A stretch of 64,000 bases of DNA from an uncultured Clostridia bacterium (GTDB taxonomy: Bacteria > Bacillota > Clostridia > Oscillospirales > Acutalibacteraceae): NCBI GenBank assembly GCA_947628665.1, contig CANRAU010000003.1, forward strand, positions 1-64,000, written 5' to 3'. This document shows positions 28,452-37,900 of the stretch, piece after piece. Position numbers and translations under genes: made by a program. Positions within the stretch are counted from its first letter, which is position 1, and each line of letters starts with the position of its first letter. Under the pieces are notes generated by a model. The model was not told the origin of the DNA and searched no databases. It saw only the letters and a program-made list of their open reading frames with translations.

Positions 28452-29545
28452 CAGTCCTGCACCTCCGCAAACGGAATAAAGATGGGCGTGCCGCCCTCCA
28501 CCGCCATGATTTTTTCGGGTTCGGGACAAATCACGCGAATGGCCGATTCTTCGGATGCAAAAAAGGTTTTTGTCCCCTTTTCCGCCGTGATCAGCGAACG
28601 CAGCTTCAATCGGTCGTTGAGCGCCAAAAGCCCGTGCTTTGAGCCGACCAAAATCGAGAACGGCCCGTTGATGAGCGCGCTTGCATATACGACGCGCAGC
28701 GCGGTATAAATCTCCCTTTCCGCCTCGGGCATACGGTCGATTGCATCCCATTCGGGCGCGGCGAGGATTTTCGCGGCCGTCTCGAGCGTCAGTCCCTGAC
28801 GGCGCACCAACAGGTCAAACAAATAGGTGATGACCTCGGTGTCGGTTTGCAGATTGCACTTGTAGCCGAACTGTTCAATATAGCGGCGGTTGGCGTCATA
28901 GCTCGAAATTTCGCCGTTGTGTACAATCGACCAGTCTAAGAGCGTGAACGGATGCGCGCCGCCCCACCAGCCGGGCGTATTGGTCGGGAAGCGGCCATGT
29001 GCCGTCCAGGTGTGCGCCTTGTATTCGTCGAGCATATAGTATTCGCCGACATCCTCGGGGTAGCCGACTGCCTTGAACGCGCCCATGTTTTTGCCGCTGG
29101 AGAACACGAACGCGCCGGGGATGCTGTTGTTGATGCGAATGACACAGCGGGCGGTGTATTCTTCTTCGTCGAAATCGTTCTTTTTGATTTTGCTTTGCGG
29201 CACGACGCCGAAATACCGCCAAATCAGAGGCGCTTGGTGAATGGATTTGACTTTGCGCGTCGGGATCTGCTCGAAGGTCTCAATATCAAAATGGCGGAAC
29301 AGGAATTCCTCGGTTTTGATGCGCGCGTCGTTGTCGTCGTAAAAAATATGGAACGCAAACAGATCCCGATACTCGGGATAAATTCCATAAGCCGCAAAAC
29401 CGCCGCCGAGACCGTTGGAACGGTCGTGCATCAGCGCGATGCAGTCGATAATATCCATCCCCGAAAACCGCGCGCCGCTTCGGTCGGTGACCGCCGCGAT
29501 CGCACAACCCGACGGGATGCGCACCTGACCCTCACGTTGTAACAT
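28451..29545 (-). CDS. Glutamate synthase class II glutamine amidotransferase subunit
   Basis: Releases ammonia from glutamine for the FMN subunit. The 364-residue protein has IPSGCAIAAV, whose Cys is the expected N-terminal nucleophile after removal of about a dozen residues, then MHDRSNGLGGGFAAYGIYPE, the substrate segment AHTWTAHGRFPTNTPGWWGG and VHNGEISSYDANRRYIEQFG. ATG 29545 has a weak GAGAG site; ATG further upstream (MRFQKTG) is possible. First gene of the operon. Confidence 0.9.
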   Translation of the reverse strand: MLQREGQVRIPSGCAIAAVTDRSGARFSGMDIIDCIALMHDRSNGLGGGFAAYGIYPEYRDLFAFHIFYDDNDARIKTEEFLFRHFDIETFEQIPTRKVKSIHQAPLIWRYFGVVPQSKIKKNDFDEEEYTARCVIRINNSIPGAFVFSSGKNMGAFKAVGYPEDVGEYYMLDEYKAHTWTAHGRFPTNTPGWWGGAHPFTLLDWSIVHNGEISSYDANRRYIEQFGYKCNLQTDTEVITYLFDLLVRRQGLTLETAAKILAAPEWDAIDRMPEAEREIYTALRVVYASALINGPFSILVGSKHGLLALNDRLKLRSLITAEKGTKTFFASEESAIRVICPEPEKIMAVEGGTPIFIPFAEVQD

Positions 29546-29586
29546 ACTCTCACACCCTGTTTTCTGAAATCGCATTTTCTCAAAAT

Positions 29587-29612
29587 TGCAAGTTGTCCGA
29601 CGAAAACTTGCA
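29587..29612. promoter_or_regulatory. Candidate operator in the glutamate synthase leader
   Basis: TGCAAGTT (29587-29594) and its exact inverse AACTTGCA (29605-29612) are 10 bases apart, just downstream of the predicted start point. A third copy, TGCAAGTT at 29659-29666, overlaps the -35 hexamer. The regulator is unknown. Confidence 0.45.
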
Positions 29613-29634
29613 CAAAGCAAAAAATATGGTTCTA

Positions 29635-29663
29635 ATTTTAAAGGAATTCCGATAATTTTGCAA
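29635..29663 (-). promoter_or_regulatory. Glutamate synthase operon promoter
   Basis: TTGCAA (29658-29663), 17-base spacer, TAAAAT (complement of 29635-29640). The rest of the 308-base gap to 29854 holds the operator-like repeats, an AT-rich stretch and the terminator at 29780-29820; no gene is seen. Confidence 0.6.
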
Positions 29664-29779
29664 GTTATTTTTAATAAAATTCTATTTTTGGACATAAAAA
29701 AAGCAGGTTGCCACAGAGCCTGCCGTCCCTTGCCGCTGTTTTTATGAAAAATGACGGAATTACCCCTTGATAGGGCAGT

Positions 29780-29820
29780 AAAAAACACGCACCCGAAGGT
29801 GGATGCGTGTTTTTGTTTGT
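29780..29820. terminator. Terminator copy 1 (downstream of the ABC permease)
   Basis: 11-bp stem AAAAACACGCA (29781-29791) with TGCGTGTTTTT (29804-29814), T-rich on both sides. The hairpin and following GTTTGTTTAAGC are nearly identical to the unit at 33411-33452. Confidence 0.8.
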
Positions 29821-29853
29821 TTAAGCTAAGGGAAGCAGGCGCTGTATTTTTCA

Positions 29854-31053
29854 TCAGCCCTTTACCTGCTTTCGGGTATATGTTTTGTAACAGAGGAGCA
29901 AACAGACAACCGCAATAGCCGCATTAAATATGACATTCACCGTCAATGTCGGCACGATCAGCCCAAACACATTCGTATAATGTCCGGCCGCCACAAGCTC
30001 ATACTGTGTTTGCAGCATGAACAGGCTCAATTCCCCGGGCAAAGACCATACGACAGATAAATACGCCGGAAAGGAGATCATATTGGCATAAAGCGCTGTA
30101 CCGCCATAAACCAATCCGGCAGCGAAAAAGGGGATCAGAGCGTTTTTGCCGAACGCAGATATACACATAACAATACTGCCCAGCGTATAGCCTGCCAGCA
30201 AAGTCCCTAAAACCTGTCGAAAGCAGAACGCATAAACCGAACCGCCGTATGCCGTCAAAGAAAGCCCGTAGGTGCTTGCGGCGGAAATGGTTGTGCTTGG
30301 CGCATGATGACAAATTGCCGTGGTGGTCATATAAAAAAGTTCCATGATCCCTACGACCGCAGTAATGAAAATCCATGCCGCAAACAGTTTGCTTAAAAAC
30401 ACGCCTCTGCGTCCCTTGCAGGCCGTCAGCAGCGCAGATTGTGTACCGCTTGTGTATTCGTCGGAATAGATGCCCGCAAGCCCGACGATGATCACCAACA
30501 TAATCAATCCGGGGAAAACAGCCGCATGGTTTACGTCGATCAAATTATTTGCGCTGCTCTCCAGATTCAATTCCATCGTAACCGGCGTGCTTTGATAAGC
30601 TTGCAGCTGTTTTTCTTTTGCCCTTGCCAAAGCGGAACCGTCTGAGCTTGCAACATCCTCCGCAAGCTCGGAAATGGTTGCCGCACGGTTATCTATACGC
30701 GCATAATACTTGTTGATTGTGTTGATCAGGCTACTTCTCAGAGAACCATAAATGCGGTCATTGTTTTTATACTGCTCTATATAGGCAAAAACGGTCTTTG
30801 GGACATATTGCGTGATTTCATCGATCGAGCAGGCATAGTTGTTCCTTCGGACAAAATCGTGAAAATCCGCATTTTCCACAGCGCTTGTTAATTCGGCGCG
30901 CATAGGCTCAAGGGTGTATTTTACGCCCACTTTTTCCGACTGTTGAAATTGCAGGGCAAAAAACATGGCCAGGAATAAAACCATCGCGATCCAAACGACC
31001 TTTTTGGAACAGATCTTGTACACTTCCGTTTTCAACATTTCCATGTTCATCAT
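29854..31053 (-). CDS. ABC-2 type transporter permease
   Basis: Membrane half of an exporter. The 399-residue protein has an N-terminal helix (VVWIAMVLFLAMFFALQF), a large extracytoplasmic loop of about 140 residues, then five or so helices (LIMLVIIVGLAGIYSDEYTS, with the YSDEYTSGT signature seen in ABC-2 permeases). It starts at ATG 31053 after GGAGG and overlaps the ATPase stop. Substrate unknown; the layout resembles antimicrobial-peptide or immunity exporters. Confidence 0.82.
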   Translation of the reverse strand: MMNMEMLKTEVYKICSKKVVWIAMVLFLAMFFALQFQQSEKVGVKYTLEPMRAELTSAVENADFHDFVRRNNYACSIDEITQYVPKTVFAYIEQYKNNDRIYGSLRSSLINTINKYYARIDNRAATISELAEDVASSDGSALARAKEKQLQAYQSTPVTMELNLESSANNLIDVNHAAVFPGLIMLVIIVGLAGIYSDEYTSGTQSALLTACKGRRGVFLSKLFAAWIFITAVVGIMELFYMTTTAICHHAPSTTISAASTYGLSLTAYGGSVYAFCFRQVLGTLLAGYTLGSIVMCISAFGKNALIPFFAAGLVYGGTALYANMISFPAYLSVVWSLPGELSLFMLQTQYELVAAGHYTNVFGLIVPTLTVNVIFNAAIAVVCLLLCYKTYTRKQVKG

Positions 31054-31916
31054 ACATTTCCTCCGAAATAGTAGCTGAAAACATCCTCCAAAATCGGCTT
31101 AACGGTTTTGCAGGGAAAAGGCGGCTGCCGATCACCGACAATTCTGATTTCGACGCCGTTGCTCCGCTGAACGATATTCCCAATGGTAAACTGTTTTTTC
31201 AGCCGATCCAGTTCAGCGTGTGAGACCACGGTAGTCCAGACCCTGCCCTCCACCTCTTGCAGCAGGTTTTCCGTCGTATCGATTGTCAGGATAGCGCCGT
31301 TTCGCATAATGATGACTTGACCGGCGATGAACTCTATATCGGATATGATATGCGTCGAGAGCAGAACGATCCTGTTCTCCGAAAGCTCGGATATAATGTT
31401 GCGGAAACGAATACGCTCCTGTGGGTCAAGTCCGGCAGTCGGCTCGTCAAAAATCAGGATTTTGGGATCATTCAGCAAGGTTTGCGCAAGCCCGATCCGG
31501 CGCAGCATACCGCCGGAAAATCCGCCCAGCTTTTTCTTGCCCGTGTCCTTCAGCCCTACAAGGTCTAAAAGCTCTTCGATTTTTTCATCTGCGGCTTTCC
31601 CCGTAATGCCTTTGAGCGCGGCAATATATTTCAAAAATCTTCTCGCGGAAAAATTTTTATATACGCCGATCTCCTGCGGCATATATCCGAGCTTATCCCG
31701 ATAACTTGCTCCAAGCTCTTTGATATTGACGCCGTCCAAAAGGACTTTGCCCTCCGATGGGGCAAGAATATCGACCATCATTTTCATAAGGGTCGTCTTT
31801 CCCGCCCCATTCGGGCCGAGCAGGCCGTAAACGCCATAGGATAAGTCAAAGGACACATGCTTGACGGCGCAGGTTTCGCCAAATTCTTTCGTCAGGTTTT
31901 GAACGGATAATTTCAT
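31050..31916 (-). CDS. ABC transporter ATP-binding protein
   Basis: Energises the adjacent permease. The 288-residue protein has Walker A LLGPNGAGKTTLMKM, Q-loop YMPQEIGVY, signature LGGFSGGMLRRIGLAQ, Walker B ILIFDEPTAGLDP and the switch His in LLSTHI. ATG 31916 follows AAAGGG; an upstream in-frame start at 31937 lies inside the previous gene. About 70 C-terminal residues form an accessory domain. Confidence 0.92.
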   Translation of the reverse strand: MKLSVQNLTKEFGETCAVKHVSFDLSYGVYGLLGPNGAGKTTLMKMMVDILAPSEGKVLLDGVNIKELGASYRDKLGYMPQEIGVYKNFSARRFLKYIAALKGITGKAADEKIEELLDLVGLKDTGKKKLGGFSGGMLRRIGLAQTLLNDPKILIFDEPTAGLDPQERIRFRNIISELSENRIVLLSTHIISDIEFIAGQVIIMRNGAILTIDTTENLLQEVEGRVWTTVVSHAELDRLKKQFTIGNIVQRSNGVEIRIVGDRQPPFPCKTVKPILEDVFSYYFGGNV

Positions 31917-31929
31917 TGTATTTCCCTTT

Positions 31930-32694
31930 CTAAGCATACAGCTTTCTGGTTGTATGCATGGTTACAACGGCAAACACCCCCATGCCGGCAAGCAGGATCC
32001 CTGCCAAATACCATATATTCATTTGGGTAACCATTGGAACGAATGCATTCTCGGACAGAAAGTAAATGGAGCATAAAACCCACGCCGACATTGTAAGCGA
32101 CAGCGGCAATACGTTTTTGGTCAGAGACATGAGGAATAAGGCTGCCGCGCCGACAAAAAACATGGCGATAAAGGAGCATAAATACAGCTGCACGATATGC
32201 CCATATTGCGGAAACGCAATCGTCCCCGCCAGCAATACGAAAACGGCGTTTAAGAGCATACCGAGCCACAGGCGGGCGAAGTATATTTTTTTCGGGTCGT
32301 ATTTGCAGGTCTTTTCTATTTGGACTAAGCTGCCGTCCCGATATTGCAGCTCGCGGATCGCAAATGCGATTACGGGAACGGGGGCTAATGCGGTCATAAA
32401 TGCAATGGGGTCTATGCCCTGCGTTTTTGACAGAAGGGAAGCCGTTACACAGCTTCCCAGCAAGAAAGCGGATATGACCCAAAAAAATACCGCTTCTGCC
32501 GAATGGCAGGAAAAAACAACCCTCCAAAAGCCCCTATGCCATACACTTTGTTTTTCCGCACAGTAAAAGGACGCCGCTTTGCAGACAGCATTTATTTCGG
32601 CCTGCGAAACTACAGGAACGGGATCGTTTCGGATAGCGTCAATGACCCTCTGTTCCGCTGCCGACAATTCATCAAATTCCCTTGGGTTATGCAT
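31930..32694 (-). CDS. Membrane protein following the ECF sigma factor
   Basis: Not recognised. The 254-residue protein has a cytoplasmic N-terminal region of about 60 residues (FDELSAAEQRVIDAI) and six hydrophobic segments, including FFWVISAFLLGSCVTASLL and YLAGILLAGMGVFAVVTM. Its start overlaps the sigma gene stop. By position it may be a membrane anti-sigma factor or an extra permease subunit of the ABC exporter; no zinc-binding anti-sigma motif is present. Confidence 0.7.
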   Translation of the reverse strand: MHNPREFDELSAAEQRVIDAIRNDPVPVVSQAEINAVCKAASFYCAEKQSVWHRGFWRVVFSCHSAEAVFFWVISAFLLGSCVTASLLSKTQGIDPIAFMTALAPVPVIAFAIRELQYRDGSLVQIEKTCKYDPKKIYFARLWLGMLLNAVFVLLAGTIAFPQYGHIVQLYLCSFIAMFFVGAAALFLMSLTKNVLPLSLTMSAWVLCSIYFLSENAFVPMVTQMNIWYLAGILLAGMGVFAVVTMHTTRKLYA

Positions 32695-33211
32695 CGTATC
32701 CCTCCAATTCTGTTTTCAGCTTTTCCAGACCGTAGCGAATCCTCGCCTTCACCGTTGTTTCCTTTGCCCCGGTGATTTCAGATATATCCCTGATCGGAAA
32801 ATCATAGTAGTAACGCAAAAGAACAGCCTCTTTTTGTTCAGGCGGCAAATGCGCCAGCGCTGCTTTCAAATCACTCTTTGTCGCGACATTGGAAAGCGCA
32901 TGGTCTTCTGCGGCATATTCGTCCGTCAGTTCTGCATATTTCGGGTGACGGGACAACGTTCGGTAATAGTTTTTCAGGTGGTTGGACGCTATTGTAAACA
33001 GCCAATTCTTAAAGGGCGTTTGCGGTCGGTACTTTGCTATATTGGCCGCCGTTTTTATAAAGACCTCCTGCGTTAAGTCTTTCGATTGATGATAGTTGCC
33101 GATATTCTTATAGAAAAAAGCAAAAACAGATGGATAGTAATTGCTGATCAAGCGATTCATTGCAAGGCTGTCACCATTTTGGACTTTCCTGATCAAGTCC
33201 TGTTCATGCAT
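32687..33211 (-). CDS. ECF-type RNA polymerase sigma factor
   Basis: Directs polymerase to a small regulon, likely its own operon. The 174-residue protein has region 2 (SKDLTQEVFIKTAANIAKY, FKNWLFTIASNHLKNYYR) and region 4 (LAHLPPEQKEAVLLRYYYDF, ISEITGAKETTVKARIRYGL). The start is uncertain: ATG 33211 (MHEQDL) has a modest GGTGG site, while GTG codons at 33226 and 33223 are in frame. It overlaps the membrane protein gene. Confidence 0.88.
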   Translation of the reverse strand: MHEQDLIRKVQNGDSLAMNRLISNYYPSVFAFFYKNIGNYHQSKDLTQEVFIKTAANIAKYRPQTPFKNWLFTIASNHLKNYYRTLSRHPKYAELTDEYAAEDHALSNVATKSDLKAALAHLPPEQKEAVLLRYYYDFPIRDISEITGAKETTVKARIRYGLEKLKTELEGYDA

Positions 33212-33410
33212 ACCGTCATCCACCACCCTTCATTATCTAAAACACCGAAGCCGGACAAAAAGATATATCTCCTGAAAATTCTTTTTTCTCTTTCCGTCTG
33301 CCCACGGCGGGTTTTTCTGCGCCTGTCGGCATTAGCCGGACTGTCTCCATCTTTACTGCTGTTTATATGTAAAACGGTGGAAGGAAGGAGAACCCTAAGA
33401 GACAGCCAAA

Positions 33411-33452
33411 AACACGCACCCGAAAGCAGGTGCGTGTCTTTGTTTGTTTAAG
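33411..33452 (-). terminator. Terminator copy 2 (downstream of the XRE regulator)
   Basis: Stem ACACGCACC (33412-33420) with GGTGCGTGT (33429-33437), then CTTTGTTTGTTTAAGC. It shares AAACACGCACCCGAA and GTTTGTTTAAGC with the unit at 29780-29826. The rest of the 33212-33490 gap shows no gene; it must contain the sigma gene promoter, which I cannot place with confidence. Confidence 0.7.
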
Positions 33453-33490
33453 CGGAGGCGCTTTGACAGTCGAAACGCTCGTTTCTTCGG

Positions 33491-34096
33491 TCATTCCATT
33501 TTCTTTTGCCGCATGCTTTGTCTTTTTTGGCGGATGAGCAGACAAACGCCCGCCAGCATACAGCCTAAGCCTACGGCAAGCGCCCAATGCAACGCATAGG
33601 TATTGAGAAACGGGATGAATCCCGTCGTCTGCATATACCAATACTCCGTTCGGGGTTCCGATGCCGGGACCGTTTCGCCCGACGGTTCCCCCAATTCGCT
33701 CGAAAGCCTCGTATCCGCTTCGGTAACTTGCCTATACACCTTTGTTCGCGAGGGAATGATCTGCGACAGCGTCACCAAAGTCCCCACGATCAACACGCCG
33801 ACCAAAAGCAGTGCGACGCCGATCAAAAAGCCCCGCTTCGGCGAGGGCTTTGCCGACGGCCTCGGCGCTGTGCTTGCATTTGTATCCACGGGCGGGGCGA
33901 CATCGATTTGCAGGAAGGCGTCTGCGCTGACGGAAAACAGCTTGCAAAGTCGGCACACATTTTCCGTATCGGGTACGGCCTCCCCCAATTCCCATTTGGA
34001 TACGGTTTGCCTCGACACATTCAATTGATTCGCCAATTCGCCCTGCGACCAGCCCTGTTTTTTGCGCAGCCGCTGAATTTGATCTCCTGTTTGCAC
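33491..34096 (-). CDS. XRE-family regulator with membrane anchor
   Basis: DNA-binding protein tethered to the membrane. The 201-residue protein has an N-terminal HTH (IQRLRKKQGWSQGELANQLN, VSRQTVSKWELGEAVPD), a linker, a membrane helix (FLIGVALLLVGVLIVGTLV), an outer loop of about 60 residues and a second helix (ALAVGLGCMLAGVCLLI) with a basic tail. GTG 34096 is chosen because GGAGGG lies 5 bases upstream; the ATGs further out lack sites. Targets unknown. Confidence 0.85.
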   Translation of the reverse strand: MQTGDQIQRLRKKQGWSQGELANQLNVSRQTVSKWELGEAVPDTENVCRLCKLFSVSADAFLQIDVAPPVDTNASTAPRPSAKPSPKRGFLIGVALLLVGVLIVGTLVTLSQIIPSRTKVYRQVTEADTRLSSELGEPSGETVPASEPRTEYWYMQTTGFIPFLNTYALHWALAVGLGCMLAGVCLLIRQKRQSMRQKKME

Positions 34097-34145
34097 ACGA
34101 TCCCTCCTATACCGTATTTTATGCATGCAGCACGCTTGCATTCTC

Positions 34146-34175
34146 ATTATAGGAAAGCGGACGCGTCTCTGTCAA
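34146..34175 (-). promoter_or_regulatory. Promoter of the XRE membrane regulator
   Basis: TTGACA (complement of 34170-34175), 18-base spacer, TATAAT (complement of 34146-34151). Confidence 0.75.
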
Positions 34176-34220
34176 CCAGCACAAGTTGGCAAATTGTCCA
34201 TTTCGCGCGACATTTCGGCA

Positions 34221-34252
34221 AAAGAAAAAATCCCGCAAAATCGCGGGATTTT
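34221..34252 (-). terminator. Terminator of the rlmB-to-mgtC operon
   Basis: Arms AAAATCCCGC (34227-34236) and GCGGGATTTT (34243-34252); on the minus strand the stem is followed by TTTTTTCTTT. It ends 11 bases from the mgtC stop. Confidence 0.85.
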
Positions 34253-34263
34253 CAAGCCGGTTT

Positions 34264-34986
34264 TTAATCGATATACACATCCACCACATTCTCATCGTTT
34301 TGCAGGGTCGTGATGATGACCTTAAGCGCATCGTCCGTTTTGGGGAAGATCAACGCCTTAATGGTGGCGGTGTCTTTCTTTTTGCGCAGCTTGGACTCAT
34401 TGTCATAGAGGATCTCCATCGAGTGCAGCACCGTACCCGTGCGCTTGATCAGGGAGGAAATCCTCGGCACTTGCTCGGCCAGATCCTTAACCTCGATAAA
34501 CAACGCCTTGCCCGCATTGCCGCGAACGATCACTTTTTTCAACGAATTGAGCGTCAGATAAATAACCAGCGTGGCGACCACCGCGCCCGTAACAAAGCCC
34601 GCGCCAATGGCGATGCCGATGCAAGAGACCGCCCAAAGGCTTGCCGCCGTGGTCAGTCCCTTGACCGAAAAGCCCTCGCGTAAAATCGTTCCCGCGCCGA
34701 GGAAGCCGATGCCGCTGACCACCTGCGCGCTCATACGGGTGACGTCCAAACTCAGTTCCCCCGCGTATTTCTTGGCCAAGTACACCGACGTCAGCATGAC
34801 CAACGCCGACCCGACGGCGACCAAAATATGCGTGCGGAAGCCTGCGGGACGGTGCGAATGCTCGCGCTCAAAGCCGATGATACCGCTCAGCAGCACGGCC
34901 AGCGCCAATTTCCATGCCGCGTCGAGGACAAAGCGGAATTCCATGTTGTTCCACAGCCACAAAGCGATATTGCGAATCCACTCCAA
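34264..34986 (-). CDS. MgtC/SapB family membrane protein
   Basis: Polytopic protein of the MgtC family, linked to magnesium stress or membrane potential control in other bacteria. The 240-residue protein has SGIIGFEREHSHRPAGFRTH, SAQVVSGIGFLGAGTILREG and VKGLTTAASLWAVSCIGIA, the family core, plus a C-terminal ACT-like cytoplasmic domain. TTG 34986 is chosen because AAGGAGG lies 8 bases upstream; the first ATG is 14 codons later with a poor site. It follows the P-type-ATPase-like gene by 13 bases. Confidence 0.85.
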   Translation of the reverse strand: MEWIRNIALWLWNNMEFRFVLDAAWKLALAVLLSGIIGFEREHSHRPAGFRTHILVAVGSALVMLTSVYLAKKYAGELSLDVTRMSAQVVSGIGFLGAGTILREGFSVKGLTTAASLWAVSCIGIAIGAGFVTGAVVATLVIYLTLNSLKKVIVRGNAGKALFIEVKDLAEQVPRISSLIKRTGTVLHSMEILYDNESKLRKKKDTATIKALIFPKTDDALKVIITTLQNDENVVDVYID

Positions 34987-34999
34987 AAATAAGACCTCC

Positions 35000-37900
35000 T
35001 TAGACGCGCTTGAGCTTCGGAATCCATACAACGATTGCTGCCCAAATCAACTCAAAAACCAAAATTTCCAATTCTCCCGCCTGTTTCAGCCCCGTAAAGA
35101 AGCTCAGCACCGCCAAAAGCGTAACGCTCAACCCCACACCGATATACAAAAGGATTTGCGACAAACGATATTTTTCCTCCAGCACGAAAGCTGCCACGAG
35201 CGCGCGCAGGAAGGAGGCCGTGCGTCCGCTGTGCAGCACCGAGCACGGCTCGGCTTTGGGTTCTTCCTCCGAAAGGGCGCGGAACATCGACCCCGCCACA
35301 GGGTTAATGATTTTGACCAGATTATGCGGCAGACGGAAATACTGCTCGATCAGTCCCTCCGTGATATTCGGGTCGGAGGTGCGCACCAAAATGCTGATGC
35401 CGTATTGCTCGAGCTTTTGCAAATACGAAGTCAGCCGCTCGTTTGCGGCGTATTCGATCACAAACAGCGCCGCCGTTTTGCCCTCGACCGCAAGATAGAG
35501 CACCTCGCAGCCATCCTTGCGAAAACGCTGCTCCTCCTCGCGGGAGGGAGCGTCCACATTGTGTTTTTCGAGCAGCTCGCGGTTGCCGACCAGCACGCGC
35601 TGGTTATAGATCCAGCCCGAGCAGCCGAGGCGCTCCTCGTATGCCAGAGATTCCACCTGCGGCAGCATTTCGCGCTTCGAGAGGATCACGCCGTCGAACA
35701 CCGACGACAGCGTACCGCCCGATTGGATGACCATCGCCGCCGTATAAAGGATCGCTTCGTCCACGCGCATTTTGTGGAAAATTTTCATTCCGCGCAGGAC
35801 GCAGCCCGCATTGTCAAACAGATCCGACGCGTCCAGCACGACCGCATTCGCCGTCAGCAGTCCGAACGCCGCATCATAGCCGGAGAGCATCGCGCCGTCG
35901 GCCCGCAGATTTTGGTTGACGCTGTTTAACGCCGAAGCCGACGCACAGACCTCCGCAAGCGGCAGGCCGCCCAGCGCCACGGCCGTCAGCGCGGAAACGC
36001 TCATAAACACGTCGCGTGTCACAAGGCAGGTGATCGCCGCGATCAGCCCCGCGGCAAACAGCACCGCCGGCAGGGCGTATGTATAAACGTCAAACGCGCG
36101 GTCGTTTCGTTTGCTTGTTTCCACGAATTTTGCGGGGAATGCGATCGGTCTGCTGTAGAGTACGTCCGGATCGCCCAGCAAAAGGCCGCGCCCGATTTCA
36201 AAAGCCGTGTCGGGATCGTCGATTTTGAAAACGCCGTGAAAACGGTCATGATTTTCGACTACCGATTCAAAATTACGCAGGTCAGCCTTCAACTTTCCGC
36301 GTTTGCCCGCGTAATACAGCACGCAGGAAAGACCCGCCACCGACGTATAGATCGGCAGCTGCGTCAACTGCTCGGGATAGGCAAACGACACGGCGGTTTG
36401 CAAAAGCGAAAACACCAGCGCACACAAAACGCCGGTTTCGGCGGATAACCGCCGCATCCTTATGATCTGCCCAACGGCGGCTTTGCACGCCGGAAAGCTC
36501 ACGGCCGCGAGCAGGAAAACGAATATGGTTTGCACGGCGGAATACACCGCCGCACTGTCGTTAAACAGCGCGAAGCTGTCCGTCAGCCGCACCAAAAACG
36601 ATGAGAAGAGCGCAGCAAGCATCAAAACCACGGAAAGGATCAGCCGCACACTGTACCCGCGTTTTTCCGCCTGCAGCAGCGACGTGACCGCGCGGACGTC
36701 CTTCGAGCCGTAATATTCCCGCAGCACCGAGATCGGTTCGTCGTCGGCCGCAGGCTTACGCCGCCTGCGCGACGGGTTCTGTTCCTCTTGTGCAAACGGT
36801 TCTTCGTCCGCCTGCGGTTCTTCCGAAAAGTCGTCAAACGCTTCGGCATTTGCGAACGGTTCTTCGGCATCCTCTCGAGCCGCTTCCAAGCTGTCAACTT
36901 CGTCCTGCGGCAGTTCTTCCTCGTCCAAATCGGCATCTTCGTCCTCATCGGGCACGGAGAGCCCCGGGAACAGGCGGAATTTCTGCGCCTTCTCCCGACG
37001 GCGGGCAAGCAGCGAACGCTCGGCCTGTTCTTCGTCGATTTGCCGGACGGGTTCTTCTTCGGTATCAAAGCCTTCGAGCATCATTTGATCTTCCAGCGGC
37101 TCGTCGGTGTCGATCGGATTTTGGAGCGCATAGCTCTTCAAAGACCCTTCCTGTACGCGCGTCTCCTGCTCCTTCTGCGCCTGCCATTCATCTTCGGGCA
37201 GCACAAGCGTCGGAATGGCCTGCAAACCGTCCGAGCCCGTTTTCTCCTGTCCTTTTTTGACGATCACGCCCGGTTTTTCAATGGTTTTTGGCGGCATCTG
37301 CTCCAAGAGCCGCTTATGCTCCATCGTTTTTTCAAGCTGCTGCTTGGGAGGATTCAAAAAGCGTTCGCGTCGAGAGTCGGTCTCCATCGCGGACTTTTTC
37401 GGCAGCGGGTCAAATTCCCCCGTGGTGGTGCGCACGACCCTTTGCCCGATGCGGTGTTCGATCTGCGCGTTATGTACCGCGTGTGCTTCCACTTCGTTGA
37501 ACAGACGCGTTTTTTCCATATAGATCTGCCCCGGAATGGGCTGTGGCGCAGCATCCTCATCGTTCTGCGGGGCTTCGTCGGACTTCGGCGCAGTCCCCGT
37601 CAAAAGCGGCGTCGGTTCATCCGATGGCTGTGCGGATTCGTCGGGTTGCGCGGGTTCGTCAAGCTGCGCGGTCTCGTCGGGTTGCGCGGGTTCTTCCGAC
37701 GCCGACGCCTCAAACGATGCCAAAATCGCGGAAATTTCCTGCGTGTCCAAAGAGCCTGTATATTCGGGGGCGGCGTTCGGCGCTTCGGCATTCGACGTCT
37801 GCACGTGCGGCGCGGGTTCGGTCGCCACGCCGGCCGCTTTGCGCGCAGCCGATTTCAGATCACCGCTTTGGATATGGGCAAACTCGGCCTTCGGTTTCTC

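Noticed and set aside
29700..29853. Extended N-terminus of the amidotransferase gene up to 29854
   Set aside because: The frame is open but crosses the terminator and the operon promoter; the family-conserved IPSGCAI start region supports ATG 29545.
33227..33490. ECF autoregulatory promoter upstream of the sigma gene
   Set aside because: Only a loose TTGTC/GATAAT pair with off-consensus spacing is visible; not strong enough to annotate.
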